A stretch of DNA of 64,000 bases from a virus. Below the pieces are notes generated by a model. It made no database searches. It saw nothing but the letters and a program-made list of their open reading frames with translations, and had not been told where the DNA came from. Position numbers and translations under genes: made by a program. Below are positions 56,367 through 64,000 of this stretch, piece by piece. The stretch spans positions 1 through 64,000 of IMG/VR virus record IMGVR_UViG_3300040781_000091; one strand, 5' to 3'. How positions within the stretch are numbered: position 1 is the stretch's first letter; each line of letters starts with the position of its first letter.

Positions 56367-59243
56367 TTATGATCGCCACTTTAGCACTAACTTTATTACG
56401 GTATCCTTTATCTTGCCAGGAATACCGTCAGCGGCTCTTAATCGAATTTTATCGCCTTGGTTGAAGTCGATATCTAGTGTTGTATTTATAAAGGAAGCAT
56501 CGGTTCCGCCGGACAATAGTCCAATCGGGCCGAGGTCCGTATCGTTTATGTATAGGTGTATATTTTTAGTTGCAAGACCAGTATCAACACAATATGCAGA
56601 AGCATATGTAAGTGTTCCGTCGAACTCCGATATGTATCCACTATTTGCATTGATTGTGTTACCTATTCTTATCCATTGTAAATTGTCTAGCCTGCTATCG
56701 GAAAATACAACGGGATTCTCCGAAACAGATAATGTCTTCGATCGTACTGTATCTAAAAATACGATCGTAGGTTGTCCGTTTATAACTTCGTTAAATGTTG
56801 GGGTACTAGTAATATAGCCAGCATCATTAACCAACTCGCTTACATTATCGCCTGGTTGCAAGGCAGTGTCTGCCAACGCACCCTGAGCAGTTGTTGCATA
56901 GAAGGCTGCATAGTCGCCTGCTTCCGCAGTGACATCACCAGTTCTTCCGAATACAGAACTAACATCACCGCCTGTTCCGGAGTTTAATGTATATACATTT
57001 GTATCTCTCCAGTCGACGTAATCGTTACCCTCGTCTGTGCTCTGAAAACTTACTTTTGGTGTATTGGTATATGTATCTCTAGTCTCAAGTATAACTGTTG
57101 CAATTGGTGTAAATTCTTGAAAAGGCAATCCGAACAGTGAGTTGATTTCTGTTTGGGCGTTTTCTTGTGCGGCAGTTTTACTATTATAGTTTTCAATTCC
57201 CTGTATCGCTACGACAGGATTTAGTACATCATTTGTTGCAAAATAATGAACTAATATAAACGAGTTGTTTGCTGCTTCTGTTAGCTGCCAAGTTAATCCG
57301 GTAAACTGGTTATACGGTGGGCGGCCATTTGCACCAATAAAAACAATACTGTCGCTAAAAATAAAAGGAAAACTGCTTGCTTCTTTTTTACTCCAATCGC
57401 CGAGAGCCCCTGTTCTAAACCATACAGGTATCTGAGCAACAGGAGACAGATTTTGCCTCAAATCGTAATTGTTAATAACAGGTGCATTATTATCTAATAT
57501 TAAATGCCCTAAATCTTCATCACGTATGTAACCATTCTCTACAATAAACTGTGCGTCTGCATTCGTAGGATTTGCAGGGTCGACACTCATATTCAATAGT
57601 GCTAGGCCGGAAATATACTGAGCACCGAATGACTCATGAAAATGTATATGCGTCGCGGAATCCATTGTGATTCCGTGTCTTTCGTCGCCTAACGTCACAA
57701 GCCCTGTTGTTCCGGCTGCTGGGGTATCGTTCCACGTTAAGTTGGCCACATACGAGTTATCTACTAGTATAGTAGTAAAATCTGGATTTAATGTTGCCTG
57801 CAATGTTACAGTGTCGTCTAAATAGAAGAAATATGTTCCTGTTGTATCGGGTATAGTAACTGACAGCGGGGCCGAGACTGTATACTTAACTCCGTGAATA
57901 TAGTAATCGAAGCTTGTCGCAGGAGCTAATGGCTCTACTGTAAATGTTCTGGTCGCAATTACAAAAGAAAATGTAGAATCAGTTCTATTAAGGAATCCAG
58001 TTGGTTCGTCTGTATCTTCGGCAATTTCACTCGCAAGCGAAGTGACGAACTCAACTGCATCTCCTGCAGAGTTAACCTGAAGGACTTTTCCTTCCGCACC
58101 GGTATAACTAGCGGGTGTATCAGTTAGCCCGATGAATGTTGTAGAGCCTGTTGTCTTGTTTCCAGGGACAAACTCCGTACCGTTCCATTCGATGATCTGC
58201 CCAGTCGTAATTCCTGTTATGTCTACATCTGATAAATCGCCAATCGACTGCGCTGATATCGTAGTCAGATACCCTGCATCATTAACTAATTCGCTTACAT
58301 TATCGCCGGGTGCTAGTGTGTTTGCTAGAAGCCAGTCGAGTGCATCTGAGACAGAGACACCAGTTACACCGCTTACGTTGGTTATTTGATCGGAATCATA
58401 ATCACCCACTTCTGCAACAACAACTCCGGTCCTACCGAACACAGAATCAACTGCACCAGTTCCTCCGGTGCCGGGTTCCCATTCGCCACTGACCGAATTA
58501 TACGTCAGTACATTGCCATTCGCTGCACCGGTTGTATCGACATCGATTAGATCGCCTAGTGCTAGATTAGCAAGAGTATTCTCTATGTTAGTAATATCGG
58601 TGGTGTTAGTATCGACTAGTGCATCTAATTCGTCTATTGCTGCCTGAACATCTGTTGCCGATAAACCACTTATAGTGCTATCATAGTCAACTTGTATTGC
58701 ATCGTAATCGCCTGCTTCTGCGACAACCACACCCACACGACCGAAAACACTAGTTACTGCTCCTGTACCGCCGCCGGGTACAAATATCAACCCGTCTTCG
58801 GTGGCATTTACAACAACCGTCTGACCAGCAAAGCCGGCATAAGACGCGGGAGTGTCAGTTAACTCTATAAACTGAGTAACACCGGATCCGAGGGGTATCA
58901 AATTATAATAAACCTGTTCGACTGTGACGTTAGACACATCGACTTGATCGACACCGATTGTTCCAAGTGATCGTACTAAAATTTCAATTTCTGCTGCTGT
59001 CCAATCTGCTCGGTTTGTCTCTAATGCAAAGGACATACCAAGCGGGTTAGTAATCGGATTCATAATCGAAATTGTTGCCCGATCAGACAACAGTGTATAG
59101 ATAATCTCAGCAGCCGATCCCTGAACAGGCTGACCATACATGTCAACTGCCCCAGAGAAGTCGGCCCCGATTATCCTAAAATGTTGTAACGAGCCTGTAA
59201 GTACTTGATCACAGAATCCCCCGCCGTTAACCCTAACTGGCAT
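56367..59243 (-). CDS. Long tail fibre / baseplate-attached fibre
   Basis: A 958-residue fibre. Its N-terminus (VRVNGGGFCDQVLTGSLQHF ... TAAEIEILVRSLGTIG) aligns with the 167-residue protein at 59255 rather than with the other anchors. Repeats include FIELTDTPASYAGFAG, SVFGR(V/T)GVVVAE-GDYD and DLSDVDITGITTGQIIEW. A large central domain around residues 400-750 is unique. The C-terminal ~130 residues match the tip of the 969-residue fibre. AAAGGAG precedes the ATG. Confidence 0.8.
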   Translation of the reverse strand: MPVRVNGGGFCDQVLTGSLQHFRIIGADFSGAVDMYGQPVQGSAAEIIYTLLSDRATISIMNPITNPLGMSFALETNRADWTAAEIEILVRSLGTIGVDQVDVSNVTVEQVYYNLIPLGSGVTQFIELTDTPASYAGFAGQTVVVNATEDGLIFVPGGGTGAVTSVFGRVGVVVAEAGDYDAIQVDYDSTISGLSATDVQAAIDELDALVDTNTTDITNIENTLANLALGDLIDVDTTGAANGNVLTYNSVSGEWEPGTGGTGAVDSVFGRTGVVVAEVGDYDSDQITNVSGVTGVSVSDALDWLLANTLAPGDNVSELVNDAGYLTTISAQSIGDLSDVDITGITTGQIIEWNGTEFVPGNKTTGSTTFIGLTDTPASYTGAEGKVLQVNSAGDAVEFVTSLASEIAEDTDEPTGFLNRTDSTFSFVIATRTFTVEPLAPATSFDYYIHGVKYTVSAPLSVTIPDTTGTYFFYLDDTVTLQATLNPDFTTILVDNSYVANLTWNDTPAAGTTGLVTLGDERHGITMDSATHIHFHESFGAQYISGLALLNMSVDPANPTNADAQFIVENGYIRDEDLGHLILDNNAPVINNYDLRQNLSPVAQIPVWFRTGALGDWSKKEASSFPFIFSDSIVFIGANGRPPYNQFTGLTWQLTEAANNSFILVHYFATNDVLNPVVAIQGIENYNSKTAAQENAQTEINSLFGLPFQEFTPIATVILETRDTYTNTPKVSFQSTDEGNDYVDWRDTNVYTLNSGTGGDVSSVFGRTGDVTAEAGDYAAFYATTAQGALADTALQPGDNVSELVNDAGYITSTPTFNEVINGQPTIVFLDTVRSKTLSVSENPVVFSDSRLDNLQWIRIGNTINANSGYISEFDGTLTYASAYCVDTGLATKNIHLYINDTDLGPIGLLSGGTDASFINTTLDIDFNQGDKIRLRAADGIPGKIKDTVIKLVLKWRS

Positions 59244-59254
59244 AGGTTACTCCT

Positions 59255-59758
59255 TTAAGCTAATTCGAACGGTACTTGTGTAATTGCAACTGTAGTTGAT
59301 ACGTTAGCTGTGACCGGTGGTGCGCCTGCTGCGCCTGCTGATACTGGCACTGTTAGTGTTGCTCCAATAGCAGCAATAGCATCCTGCATAGCAACAACAT
59401 CCACATCGCCGCCAGTTCCATCTGGTAGTACCGGTGTAATCCATCCAAATGCCGTTCCGTCTACGGAAAAGTCGATTTCGGTTTCTGCGCCTGGCGCACC
59501 AATTACACCAATATCTACAACGGTGCATTTCTCCATAATTGCTTCTAATGCCCAGTTAGCTAGAGAACCTGGTACTGGGCGATCCTCGCCAACAGTAAAA
59601 TATGTTGTAGCAGGAGTTGCGCCGCCAGTTACAGGCGAGTCAAGTGTTACTGTACCATCACTAACAGTCCAAGCAAAGGCCCCTGTCATCTTAAAGTATA
59701 GTAATTTGCCAGCAAGCATTTGGTCTGTAATGATGCCACCGTTTACTTGTGTTGTCAT
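59255..59758 (-). CDS. Small appendage protein related to the fibre N-terminus
   Basis: A 167-residue protein. TTQVNGGIITDQMLAGKLLYF and SLANWALEAIMEKCTVVDIG align with the first ~110 residues of the 958-residue fibre, so it looks like the attachment domain on its own. The C-terminal half is Gly/Ala/Thr-rich with PVSAGAAGAPPVTANV. It has its own late promoter and GGAG site. Probably an abundant virion protein. Confidence 0.6.
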   Translation of the reverse strand: MTTQVNGGIITDQMLAGKLLYFKMTGAFAWTVSDGTVTLDSPVTGGATPATTYFTVGEDRPVPGSLANWALEAIMEKCTVVDIGVIGAPGAETEIDFSVDGTAFGWITPVLPDGTGGDVDVVAMQDAIAAIGATLTVPVSAGAAGAPPVTANVSTTVAITQVPFELA

Positions 59759-59789
59759 GTTAATTCTCCATAATGAAAATGTTTCTTGT

Positions 59790-59797
59790 ATTTATCA
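59790..59797 (-). promoter_or_regulatory. Late promoter GATAAATA
   Basis: Minus strand GATAAATA about 32 bases before the ATG at 59758, just past the terminator of the upstream gene. Confidence 0.65.
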
Positions 59798-59824
59798 ATA
59801 AAGTCAAACCTTTCGTGCAGTCAC

Positions 59825-59850
59825 AAAAAAGCAGCCCTAAGGCTGCTTTT
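59825..59850 (-). terminator. Rho-independent terminator
   Basis: Minus strand stem GCAGCC-TTAG-GGCTGC followed by TTTTTT, 18 bases after the gene at 59868. The preceding AAAA lets it work in both directions. The stem is identical to that at 60436-60463. Confidence 0.9.
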
Positions 59851-59867
59851 AAGCAAATATCAATTCC

Positions 59868-60374
59868 TTACGGTGTAGGTACTGGTGCTGGGGAATCAAC
59901 CGGGACTACAACAAATCCGCCGCCAATTGAAATCTCAAGAGTTGATCCTGGGTAAGGATAGCCAGTTAGTATCTGAACTATGAACTCGCTCAAGATAGGG
60001 TCGTCGCCGACTAAAGTAGGAGGATCGCCGATTACTGCGGCTGCTGTTCCTTTTACTGTTGTTCCTTCGATGAATTCTCCTGCTGCATACCCATAAGAAA
60101 CGTAAAGGTTAGCGCCGGTTCCGTCTTGTACTGGTGATTCGTCGTTGTTCATGCCGATGATTGTTCCGCGCTGCTCTAATACATTTATAACTTTCTGAGT
60201 GTAACCTTCTGTGGTCCACGGTGTTCCAAATGCGTTAAGAAACGGTGCGTCGGTTATATATGCACTAATAATCATCCATGCTACTTTCTTCTCGTTCCAG
60301 AAGCCGGGACGTGGCGCTGTTGCTGCATTAGGTGCAACATTGACAGTGTTTGGGTTGTTTGGTAAGAATGCCAT
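59868..60374 (-). CDS. Putative abundant virion appendage protein, paralogue A
   Basis: A 168-residue protein starting MAFLPNNPNTVNV; GGAG lies 9 bases before this ATG. KVINVLEQRGTIIGMN aligns with VMNILQTRGTVIGYT of the next gene, and both proteins are Gly/Ala/Thr/Pro-rich at the C-terminus (VDSPAPVPTP). It has its own late promoter and terminator, as expected for a highly made structural protein. Exact place in the particle unknown. Confidence 0.6.
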   Translation of the reverse strand: MAFLPNNPNTVNVAPNAATAPRPGFWNEKKVAWMIISAYITDAPFLNAFGTPWTTEGYTQKVINVLEQRGTIIGMNNDESPVQDGTGANLYVSYGYAAGEFIEGTTVKGTAAAVIGDPPTLVGDDPILSEFIVQILTGYPYPGSTLEISIGGGFVVVPVDSPAPVPTP

Positions 60375-60407
60375 ATTAAATTTCTCCATAAGAAAATATG
60401 TTTTGTA

Positions 60408-60415
60408 TATTTATC
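60408..60415 (-). promoter_or_regulatory. Late promoter GATAAATA
   Basis: Minus strand GATAAATA about 33 bases before the ATG at 60374, between the upstream terminator and the gene. Confidence 0.65.
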
Positions 60416-60435
60416 CATTATCAGAAAATCTAGTC

Positions 60436-60463
60436 AAAAAAAAGCAGCCCGGAGGCTGCTTTT
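60436..60463 (-). terminator. Rho-independent terminator
   Basis: Minus strand stem GCAGCC-TCCG-GGCTGC followed by eight T, shortly after the gene at 60484. Same stem as the terminator at 59825-59850 with a different loop. Confidence 0.9.
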
Positions 60464-60483
60464 CGAATCCTACTGCTACTCTA

Positions 60484-60885
60484 TTAAGGAGTGAAAGGAG
60501 GATCAGGCTGTACGTGAGTAACAACTGCAGGAGTTGCGCCAGCGAAGCCTTCGAATACAGTGATTGTACAAGTGCTGCTAGTAGCTGCATCGATTGCAAC
60601 TTGTAGCTCGTCGATAACAGTGTTAACGCCGCTTGGTACAGAACCGTCTGGTACAAGCTCTTCCCATGCGCCAGCAGATGTGCCGAATAGGTAGTTTGCT
60701 TCTGTAGCAGAAACAACAGTGTAACCAATTACAGTACCACGAGTCTGTAGGATATTCATAACTTGCTGGTTTACACCGTTGATGGTGTCAGCTGTTAGAT
60801 CAACAAGACCAGTGATGTTTAAGATTGATGTATCTTTCTCGTACCAAGAACCTTGGTAAAGCATTCCATTAACTTTTTGTGTCAT
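60484..60885 (-). CDS. Putative abundant virion appendage protein, paralogue B
   Basis: A 133-residue protein beginning MTQKVNGMLYQGSWYEKDTS. It shares the V-x-N-(V/I)-L-x-x-RGT-(I/V)-IG segment with the gene at 59868, and the VNG opening with the 59255 protein. It has a strong AGGAG site, its own late promoter and a terminator. Likely a structural protein made in quantity late in infection. Confidence 0.6.
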   Translation of the reverse strand: MTQKVNGMLYQGSWYEKDTSILNITGLVDLTADTINGVNQQVMNILQTRGTVIGYTVVSATEANYLFGTSAGAWEELVPDGSVPSGVNTVIDELQVAIDAATSSTCTITVFEGFAGATPAVVTHVQPDPPFTP

Positions 60886-60938
60886 TTTATTTCTCCTAAA
60901 AATTCTTTTAGCAAATCCTTATGATCTGCTGTTAAGTT

Positions 60939-60946
60939 TATTTATC
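60939..60946 (-). promoter_or_regulatory. Late promoter GATAAATA
   Basis: Minus strand GATAAATA about 53 bases before the ATG at 60885, overlapping the tail of the 60959 gene's 3' flank. Confidence 0.62.
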
Positions 60947-60958
60947 AAAATTATCGAA

Positions 60959-61249
60959 TTATTTGCTAATAGATAACTCTAAATCGTATATATGTCCGTC
61001 GTCTAACTCTACTTTAGCATAATACCCGTCTGCCTTAGCGTTTAGCTCGTGAAATTTAACGAAATGTGGGTTCTTTTTAAGTTCGTTATAAAAAGCAAAG
61101 CCCGAGGTGCCGTAAGACGATGGCTCCTGTTTTTCATCATAAATGCTAGCACGTTTGTTCATTTTGCCGGTACTATGACCGATAGTAGCGATATTTCCGG
61201 CTCCGGTTGCACCCATACTAGCAGATTCTTTTATGTCTTTAATTCTCAT
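60959..61249 (-). CDS. Putative capsid-targeted protein with TGAG motif
   Basis: A 96-residue protein beginning MRIKDIKESASMGATGAG. IKE/S fits an (I/L)xE processing site, and ASxGxTGAGxIA repeats the motif near the end of the 46967 protein. The C-terminal half is a small domain (ADGYYAKVELDDGHIYDLEL). ATGA overlap with the upstream gene. Confidence 0.62.
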   Translation of the reverse strand: MRIKDIKESASMGATGAGNIATIGHSTGKMNKRASIYDEKQEPSSYGTSGFAFYNELKKNPHFVKFHELNAKADGYYAKVELDDGHIYDLELSISK

Positions 61250-61512
61250 CGGAAAGGCGCCTCTTCATCTCTTGCCGGAGCAGATGGGTAATCACTCTGG
61301 AGTGTTGCAAGATCGTCGATTGTTGATCGAGTGCCATTTTTCTTTAATTGCTTTCCAGCTACTCTTAATAGATCAGCAAGTTCTTTATCGGATGGTTCGC
61401 CATCTAGGAAATCATTCACTATAGTTTTCACCATACTTCTAAGCGCACTCGGAGAGGACAACCCGATTGGGCTCTCGTCGAGACTTTCGTTTGTAATATC
61501 TTTAAACTTCAT
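61246..61512 (-). CDS. Putative capsid-targeted small protein
   Basis: An 88-residue protein starting MKFKDITNESLDESPIG; GGAGAGAG precedes this ATG. Helices ALRSMVKTIVNDFLDG and ELADLLRVAGKQLKK follow. The opening matches the M(K/R)-x-x-(D/E)-I family. No other function recognised. Confidence 0.6.
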   Translation of the reverse strand: MKFKDITNESLDESPIGLSSPSALRSMVKTIVNDFLDGEPSDKELADLLRVAGKQLKKNGTRSTIDDLATLQSDYPSAPARDEEAPFR

Positions 61513-61807
61513 GCTTCTTCTCTCTCCAAATATCGCCAAGTACTTTTATGTCCGACTTGCGTATATTTAGCATTAATTGAAGTAGCTGATTCGTAGTTTC
61601 TTGATTTGTACGAGAACTAAGAGAGTACTTAGATTTTATCTGACTAATTAGTGATTGCATTTCCTTTTCTCGTGCAACTGCTCCACGAAAAACACGATCG
61701 ATAGTCTCGAAGTCGACGTCGGCATATCGTTTACGTAACTCGGAAGCGGCTGCCGATTCGTCGTAGTTTACACCGATATCTCGTTTTGTCACTTCGTCGA
61801 GTTTCAT
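61502..61807 (-). CDS. Putative internal small protein
   Basis: A 101-residue helical, charged protein starting MKLDEVTKRDIGVNYDESA. The opening resembles the neighbouring capsid-targeting-like leaders but has no clear (I/L)xE site. LLQLMLNIRKSDIKVLGDIW forms the C-terminal helix. Overlaps both neighbours. Confidence 0.55.
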   Translation of the reverse strand: MKLDEVTKRDIGVNYDESAAASELRKRYADVDFETIDRVFRGAVAREKEMQSLISQIKSKYSLSSRTNQETTNQLLQLMLNIRKSDIKVLGDIWREKKHEV

Positions 61808-62820
61808 CCTACAAACCTCTGCCCTTTAAGATAACCCTCGGGCTTAGTTTGCATAGTTGCATATCGTCCGCCAGCACTATCCTTCTGATCGTCTTCTTGC
61901 AATTGGACATCACGTGGAACCTCTTCTTTAGAGATCACACCCGACTTTAGCGCCATTGAATAAATTCTTTCTACCATCGGATGCTTACGCATAACAGGAG
62001 CCTGATCTATATAAAAAGACAGGTTTTCAATCTCATCAGCAAGACGATCGGCAAATATAGCAACTTCTTCATATTGATATTCGGCTTCGTCGTGGTCACC
62101 GGCTTGTCCCCACATCTCACTTACCTTCTTAAGGTCTTTAATTATCCCTGCAAGATCGGGGTTCTCCATAGCGGTGTCTTCTTCTAGCTCCCCGGTGACT
62201 TCCCCTATAATGGTATGTGCGTCTTCGCTTCTAAGCCACGTTGCAACAGTTTTGTTATTAGCCGAATATATAGTATTGGGTTCACTCGGACGACCCGCTA
62301 CACGCCATGGTAGGGGATATTCTTCTGTCGGGCCGAATGTGGCGGCGTCTACTCCGTCGCCTATGCCAGCGAAGCCTTTTGCTTTAAATTCTGCATCGCG
62401 CTCTCGGCTTCTCTGGTGTAGTGCTTTTAGGGTCGGAGACTCTCTGCCTTCTTTGTCGCCTTCCTCTTGCAAACTTTCGTTCTTCTTATTCTCTCGATTC
62501 CAGGCAGTCGAATACAATACACGCTCCCAGTCCTTTCCGTATCGAGCTTTGAACTCAGGCTTGCGCTTTTTAATCCATTCTTCCTGACCGGGCGGAGCAA
62601 CCTCATTAACGGCCCACGAACTATATGTTCCAGGGCGAACCGCATGGCGGCGCTCTTGTTCTTTAGCAATATCCAATGCAGACTTTCCACGGAAGCGAGG
62701 ATCTGCTGCTAATTCCTCAAATCTTTTACGCAGCTCTTCGTTAGACATTGCAGCGAGCTTTTGCTTTTGTTTAGCAACTACCGACGGCATGCCTTCGTTT
62801 AATATATCATTAATTTTCAT
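61804..62820 (-). CDS. Putative capsid-targeted protein
   Basis: A 338-residue protein beginning MKINDILNEGMPSVVAK, with LNE/G as a clean (I/L)xE site. A basic helical part follows, then VAPPGQEEWIKKRKPEFKARY and YSTAWNRENKK, a small Lys-rich domain that I recall from marine phage proteins. Acidic helices lead to a final GGRYATMQTKPEGYLKGQRF. AAGGA precedes the ATG. Probably an internal or assembly protein. Confidence 0.62.
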   Translation of the reverse strand: MKINDILNEGMPSVVAKQKQKLAAMSNEELRKRFEELAADPRFRGKSALDIAKEQERRHAVRPGTYSSWAVNEVAPPGQEEWIKKRKPEFKARYGKDWERVLYSTAWNRENKKNESLQEEGDKEGRESPTLKALHQRSRERDAEFKAKGFAGIGDGVDAATFGPTEEYPLPWRVAGRPSEPNTIYSANNKTVATWLRSEDAHTIIGEVTGELEEDTAMENPDLAGIIKDLKKVSEMWGQAGDHDEAEYQYEEVAIFADRLADEIENLSFYIDQAPVMRKHPMVERIYSMALKSGVISKEEVPRDVQLQEDDQKDSAGGRYATMQTKPEGYLKGQRFVG

Positions 62821-62829
62821 AGTGTGTCC

Positions 62830-63228
62830 TTATACCGTTAGTTTAGGATTGCTGGTCATGAAATTCGGTTTACGCATCACTGTCTTAGCAATCAGTTCAA
62901 ACATTTTTCTACGTGGATTCCAGTTTAATACAAAGGGCGAATTAAGCTTACTTCCCACGTCATTTATAACAGCCTGTGCCTTATCTCCCATGTCTGCTAT
63001 TTGTTTTCCGTACTTTTGTTCGGCCTTTCCGAACATTTTAAATAATTCGCCTGTAGTAATCTGCTTTCTGTTACGCTGATCGTTTACGCGGTCAAGAAAG
63101 TGGCGAGTAAATTCTAGGTCGATGTCGTCCCTATTATACAAAGCATCTAGATATTTTTCAAGTGAATCTAGATCTTGCTGAGTAACAGGTTCGTCGGGCG
63201 AAGTTGATGTAAATTCGTATAATCTCAT
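62830..63228 (-). CDS. Conserved phage protein, possible virion protein
   Basis: A 132-residue protein starting MRLYEFTSTSPDEP. FTRHFLDRVNDQRNRKQIT and ELFKMFGKAEQKYG then SPFVLNWNPRRKMFELIAKTV are, as I recall, conserved in small proteins of T4-like marine phages. The R-H-F-x-x-R-V-N element resembles small RNase- or toxin-like folds, but no activity can be claimed. Confidence 0.55.
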   Translation of the reverse strand: MRLYEFTSTSPDEPVTQQDLDSLEKYLDALYNRDDIDLEFTRHFLDRVNDQRNRKQITTGELFKMFGKAEQKYGKQIADMGDKAQAVINDVGSKLNSPFVLNWNPRRKMFELIAKTVMRKPNFMTSNPKLTV

Positions 63229-64000
63229 GCCGCCCCCATATACTGTGCAATTTCCGGTGGGTAATCGTATTCACGTTTACCGATGTCGTGATGTTGTGAG
63301 AAATTCTTTGCCATCTGTTTAAATATTTCTTCTTGTGTTGCTTTATCGAACGATTTCTTTACGGCTTCGACAATTGATTCTGCGCTGTTCAAAACATTTG
63401 CTCCTGCTTTTCCGATGAATAATATCTTAGCGATATCTTCTGCTTTTTTGTAGGGCTTCCCTAAAATTACTTCGTCCTGCTTCTGGAGCCATTTCCCAGT
63501 CTTGGCGTTTTTTCTACTAGTACGTTTTACTTTTATTAATCCGTCGTTCGGTGACCACTTCCATCTAATTGTTTCTATCGGTCTTCCTTGATCGTCGACT
63601 TCTTTACTGGTTGCTCTATCTGTAAATCCTGCAAGGGTAGACAATGCAATATTACGGTGTGTTCCTTTTAATTTAGACTCGGTTTCGCTAGGAGAGTGCA
63701 GATATAATTTCAACCAATCTCTGTCGCCAAACATATAATCAACCTGCACATATCCTGTTCGAGGATGTCTAGCATCGTGCGCTGGGTTAAAGTTTTGTAT
63801 AGGCACCTTTGTCGTAAGTAGTTTACCTATCTTACGTACATTTACATCACCGAATGTCTTTCTTAGATCTGAGATAAATTGATCCATCTCTTCTTTGGTC
63901 TTCGGTTCTACTGCAAGATCAATGTCACCGCTGTATTCTTTTTTGCCAACCGAACCTAGCACACGGCCACCGATATCCTCGAGGTTAGTTTTTTTAGCAA
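63225..64000 (-). CDS. Nucleotidyltransferase-like protein, N-terminus off window
   Basis: The frame is open to the right edge (258 codons seen). Near the start of the visible part GGRVLGSVGKKEYSGDIDLAV is the nucleotidyltransferase signature in two blocks, G-S-x-G-K and D-I-D, which bind NTP and metals. RTGYVQVDYMFGD supplies a third acidic strand. Its natural start is beyond 64000. It overlaps the next gene by 4 bases. Related phage proteins are known only as predicted nucleotidyltransferases; target unknown. Confidence 0.75.
   Translation of the reverse strand, partial: AKKTNLEDIGGRVLGSVGKKEYSGDIDLAVEPKTKEEMDQFISDLRKTFGDVNVRKIGKLLTTKVPIQNFNPAHDARHPRTGYVQVDYMFGDRDWLKLYLHSPSETESKLKGTHRNIALSTLAGFTDRATSKEVDDQGRPIETIRWKWSPNDGLIKVKRTSRKNAKTGKWLQKQDEVILGKPYKKAEDIAKILFIGKAGANVLNSAESIVEAVKKSFDKATQEEIFKQMAKNFSQHHDIGKREYDYPPEIAQYMGAA

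Noticed and set aside
60460-60490. TTCGAATCC as a tRNA T-arm
   Set aside because: The surroundings are the terminator and the 3' end of a protein gene; no cloverleaf can be drawn.
1-64000. Prophage, integrase, insertion sequence or CRISPR array
   Set aside because: No integrase, transposase, attachment-type direct repeats or regularly spaced repeats were seen; coding is continuous phage-type sequence.

Overview
This window is a densely packed stretch of a large, lytic, T4-like (myovirus-type) phage genome, probably from an aquatic or marine source. Almost every gene lies on the minus strand, most neighbours overlap by 1-20 bases (ATGA, TAATG, TTGA junctions), and no stretch longer than about 110 bases lacks a gene. 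No tRNA, CRISPR array, integrase or insertion sequence was seen. T4-like features are late promoters of the form (T/G)ATAAATA, a class Ia ribonucleotide reductase pair, thymidylate synthase, an ATP-dependent DNA ligase, and many short proteins with capsid-targeting-like N-termini. The host is not shown directly. A GcrA-like zinc domain, a CYRQWRA-type QueD and many apparently leaderless genes would fit an alphaproteobacterium (inference).

Left part (1-16.5 kb): NAD salvage (nicotinamide phosphoribosyltransferase, cut by the window edge, and an NMN adenylyltransferase/Nudix fusion), a PurA-like enzyme, a von Willebrand A protein in a tight operon of unknowns, RtcB RNA ligase, a MazG-like pyrophosphohydrolase, a Skp/OmpH-like periplasmic chaperone, ClpP and an ExoX-like exonuclease. 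Host-type sigma70 promoters (TTGACa, 16-18 bp, TATAAT, often preceded by GTGT) stand before many of these operons, so this region looks early-expressed.

Middle part (16.5-41.4 kb): two likely virion or regulatory proteins, DNA ligase, FtsH, a sulfotransferase-like protein, a superoxide dismutase, ClpS, Hsp20, ribosomal protein bS21, ClpX, a four-helix membrane protein, QueD and FolE, ThyA, a lysis-type pair (membrane protein plus SleB-like hydrolase), a SLOG protein, a metallophosphoesterase, and NrdB/NrdA. Together with ClpP this gives a nearly complete phage-encoded protein-quality-control set: ClpX, ClpP, ClpS, FtsH, Hsp20 and Skp.

Right part (41.4-64 kb): virion accessory proteins and tail fibres. 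Three giant fibre proteins (1041, 969 and 958 residues) and several shorter relatives share N-terminal anchor domains, repeat modules and C-terminal tips. Three small appendage genes have their own late promoters, and two of them have matching terminators. Beyond them lies a run of small proteins with N-termini of the kind MK(I/F)xDI...E, resembling T4 capsid-targeting sequences with a prohead-protease site, ending in a nucleotidyltransferase gene cut by the window edge. Major capsid, portal, terminase and tail-sheath genes are not in this window.

Most start codons were re-chosen from the longest reading frame using Shine-Dalgarno sites and overlaps. Functions named here rest on motifs read by eye, not on database searches.
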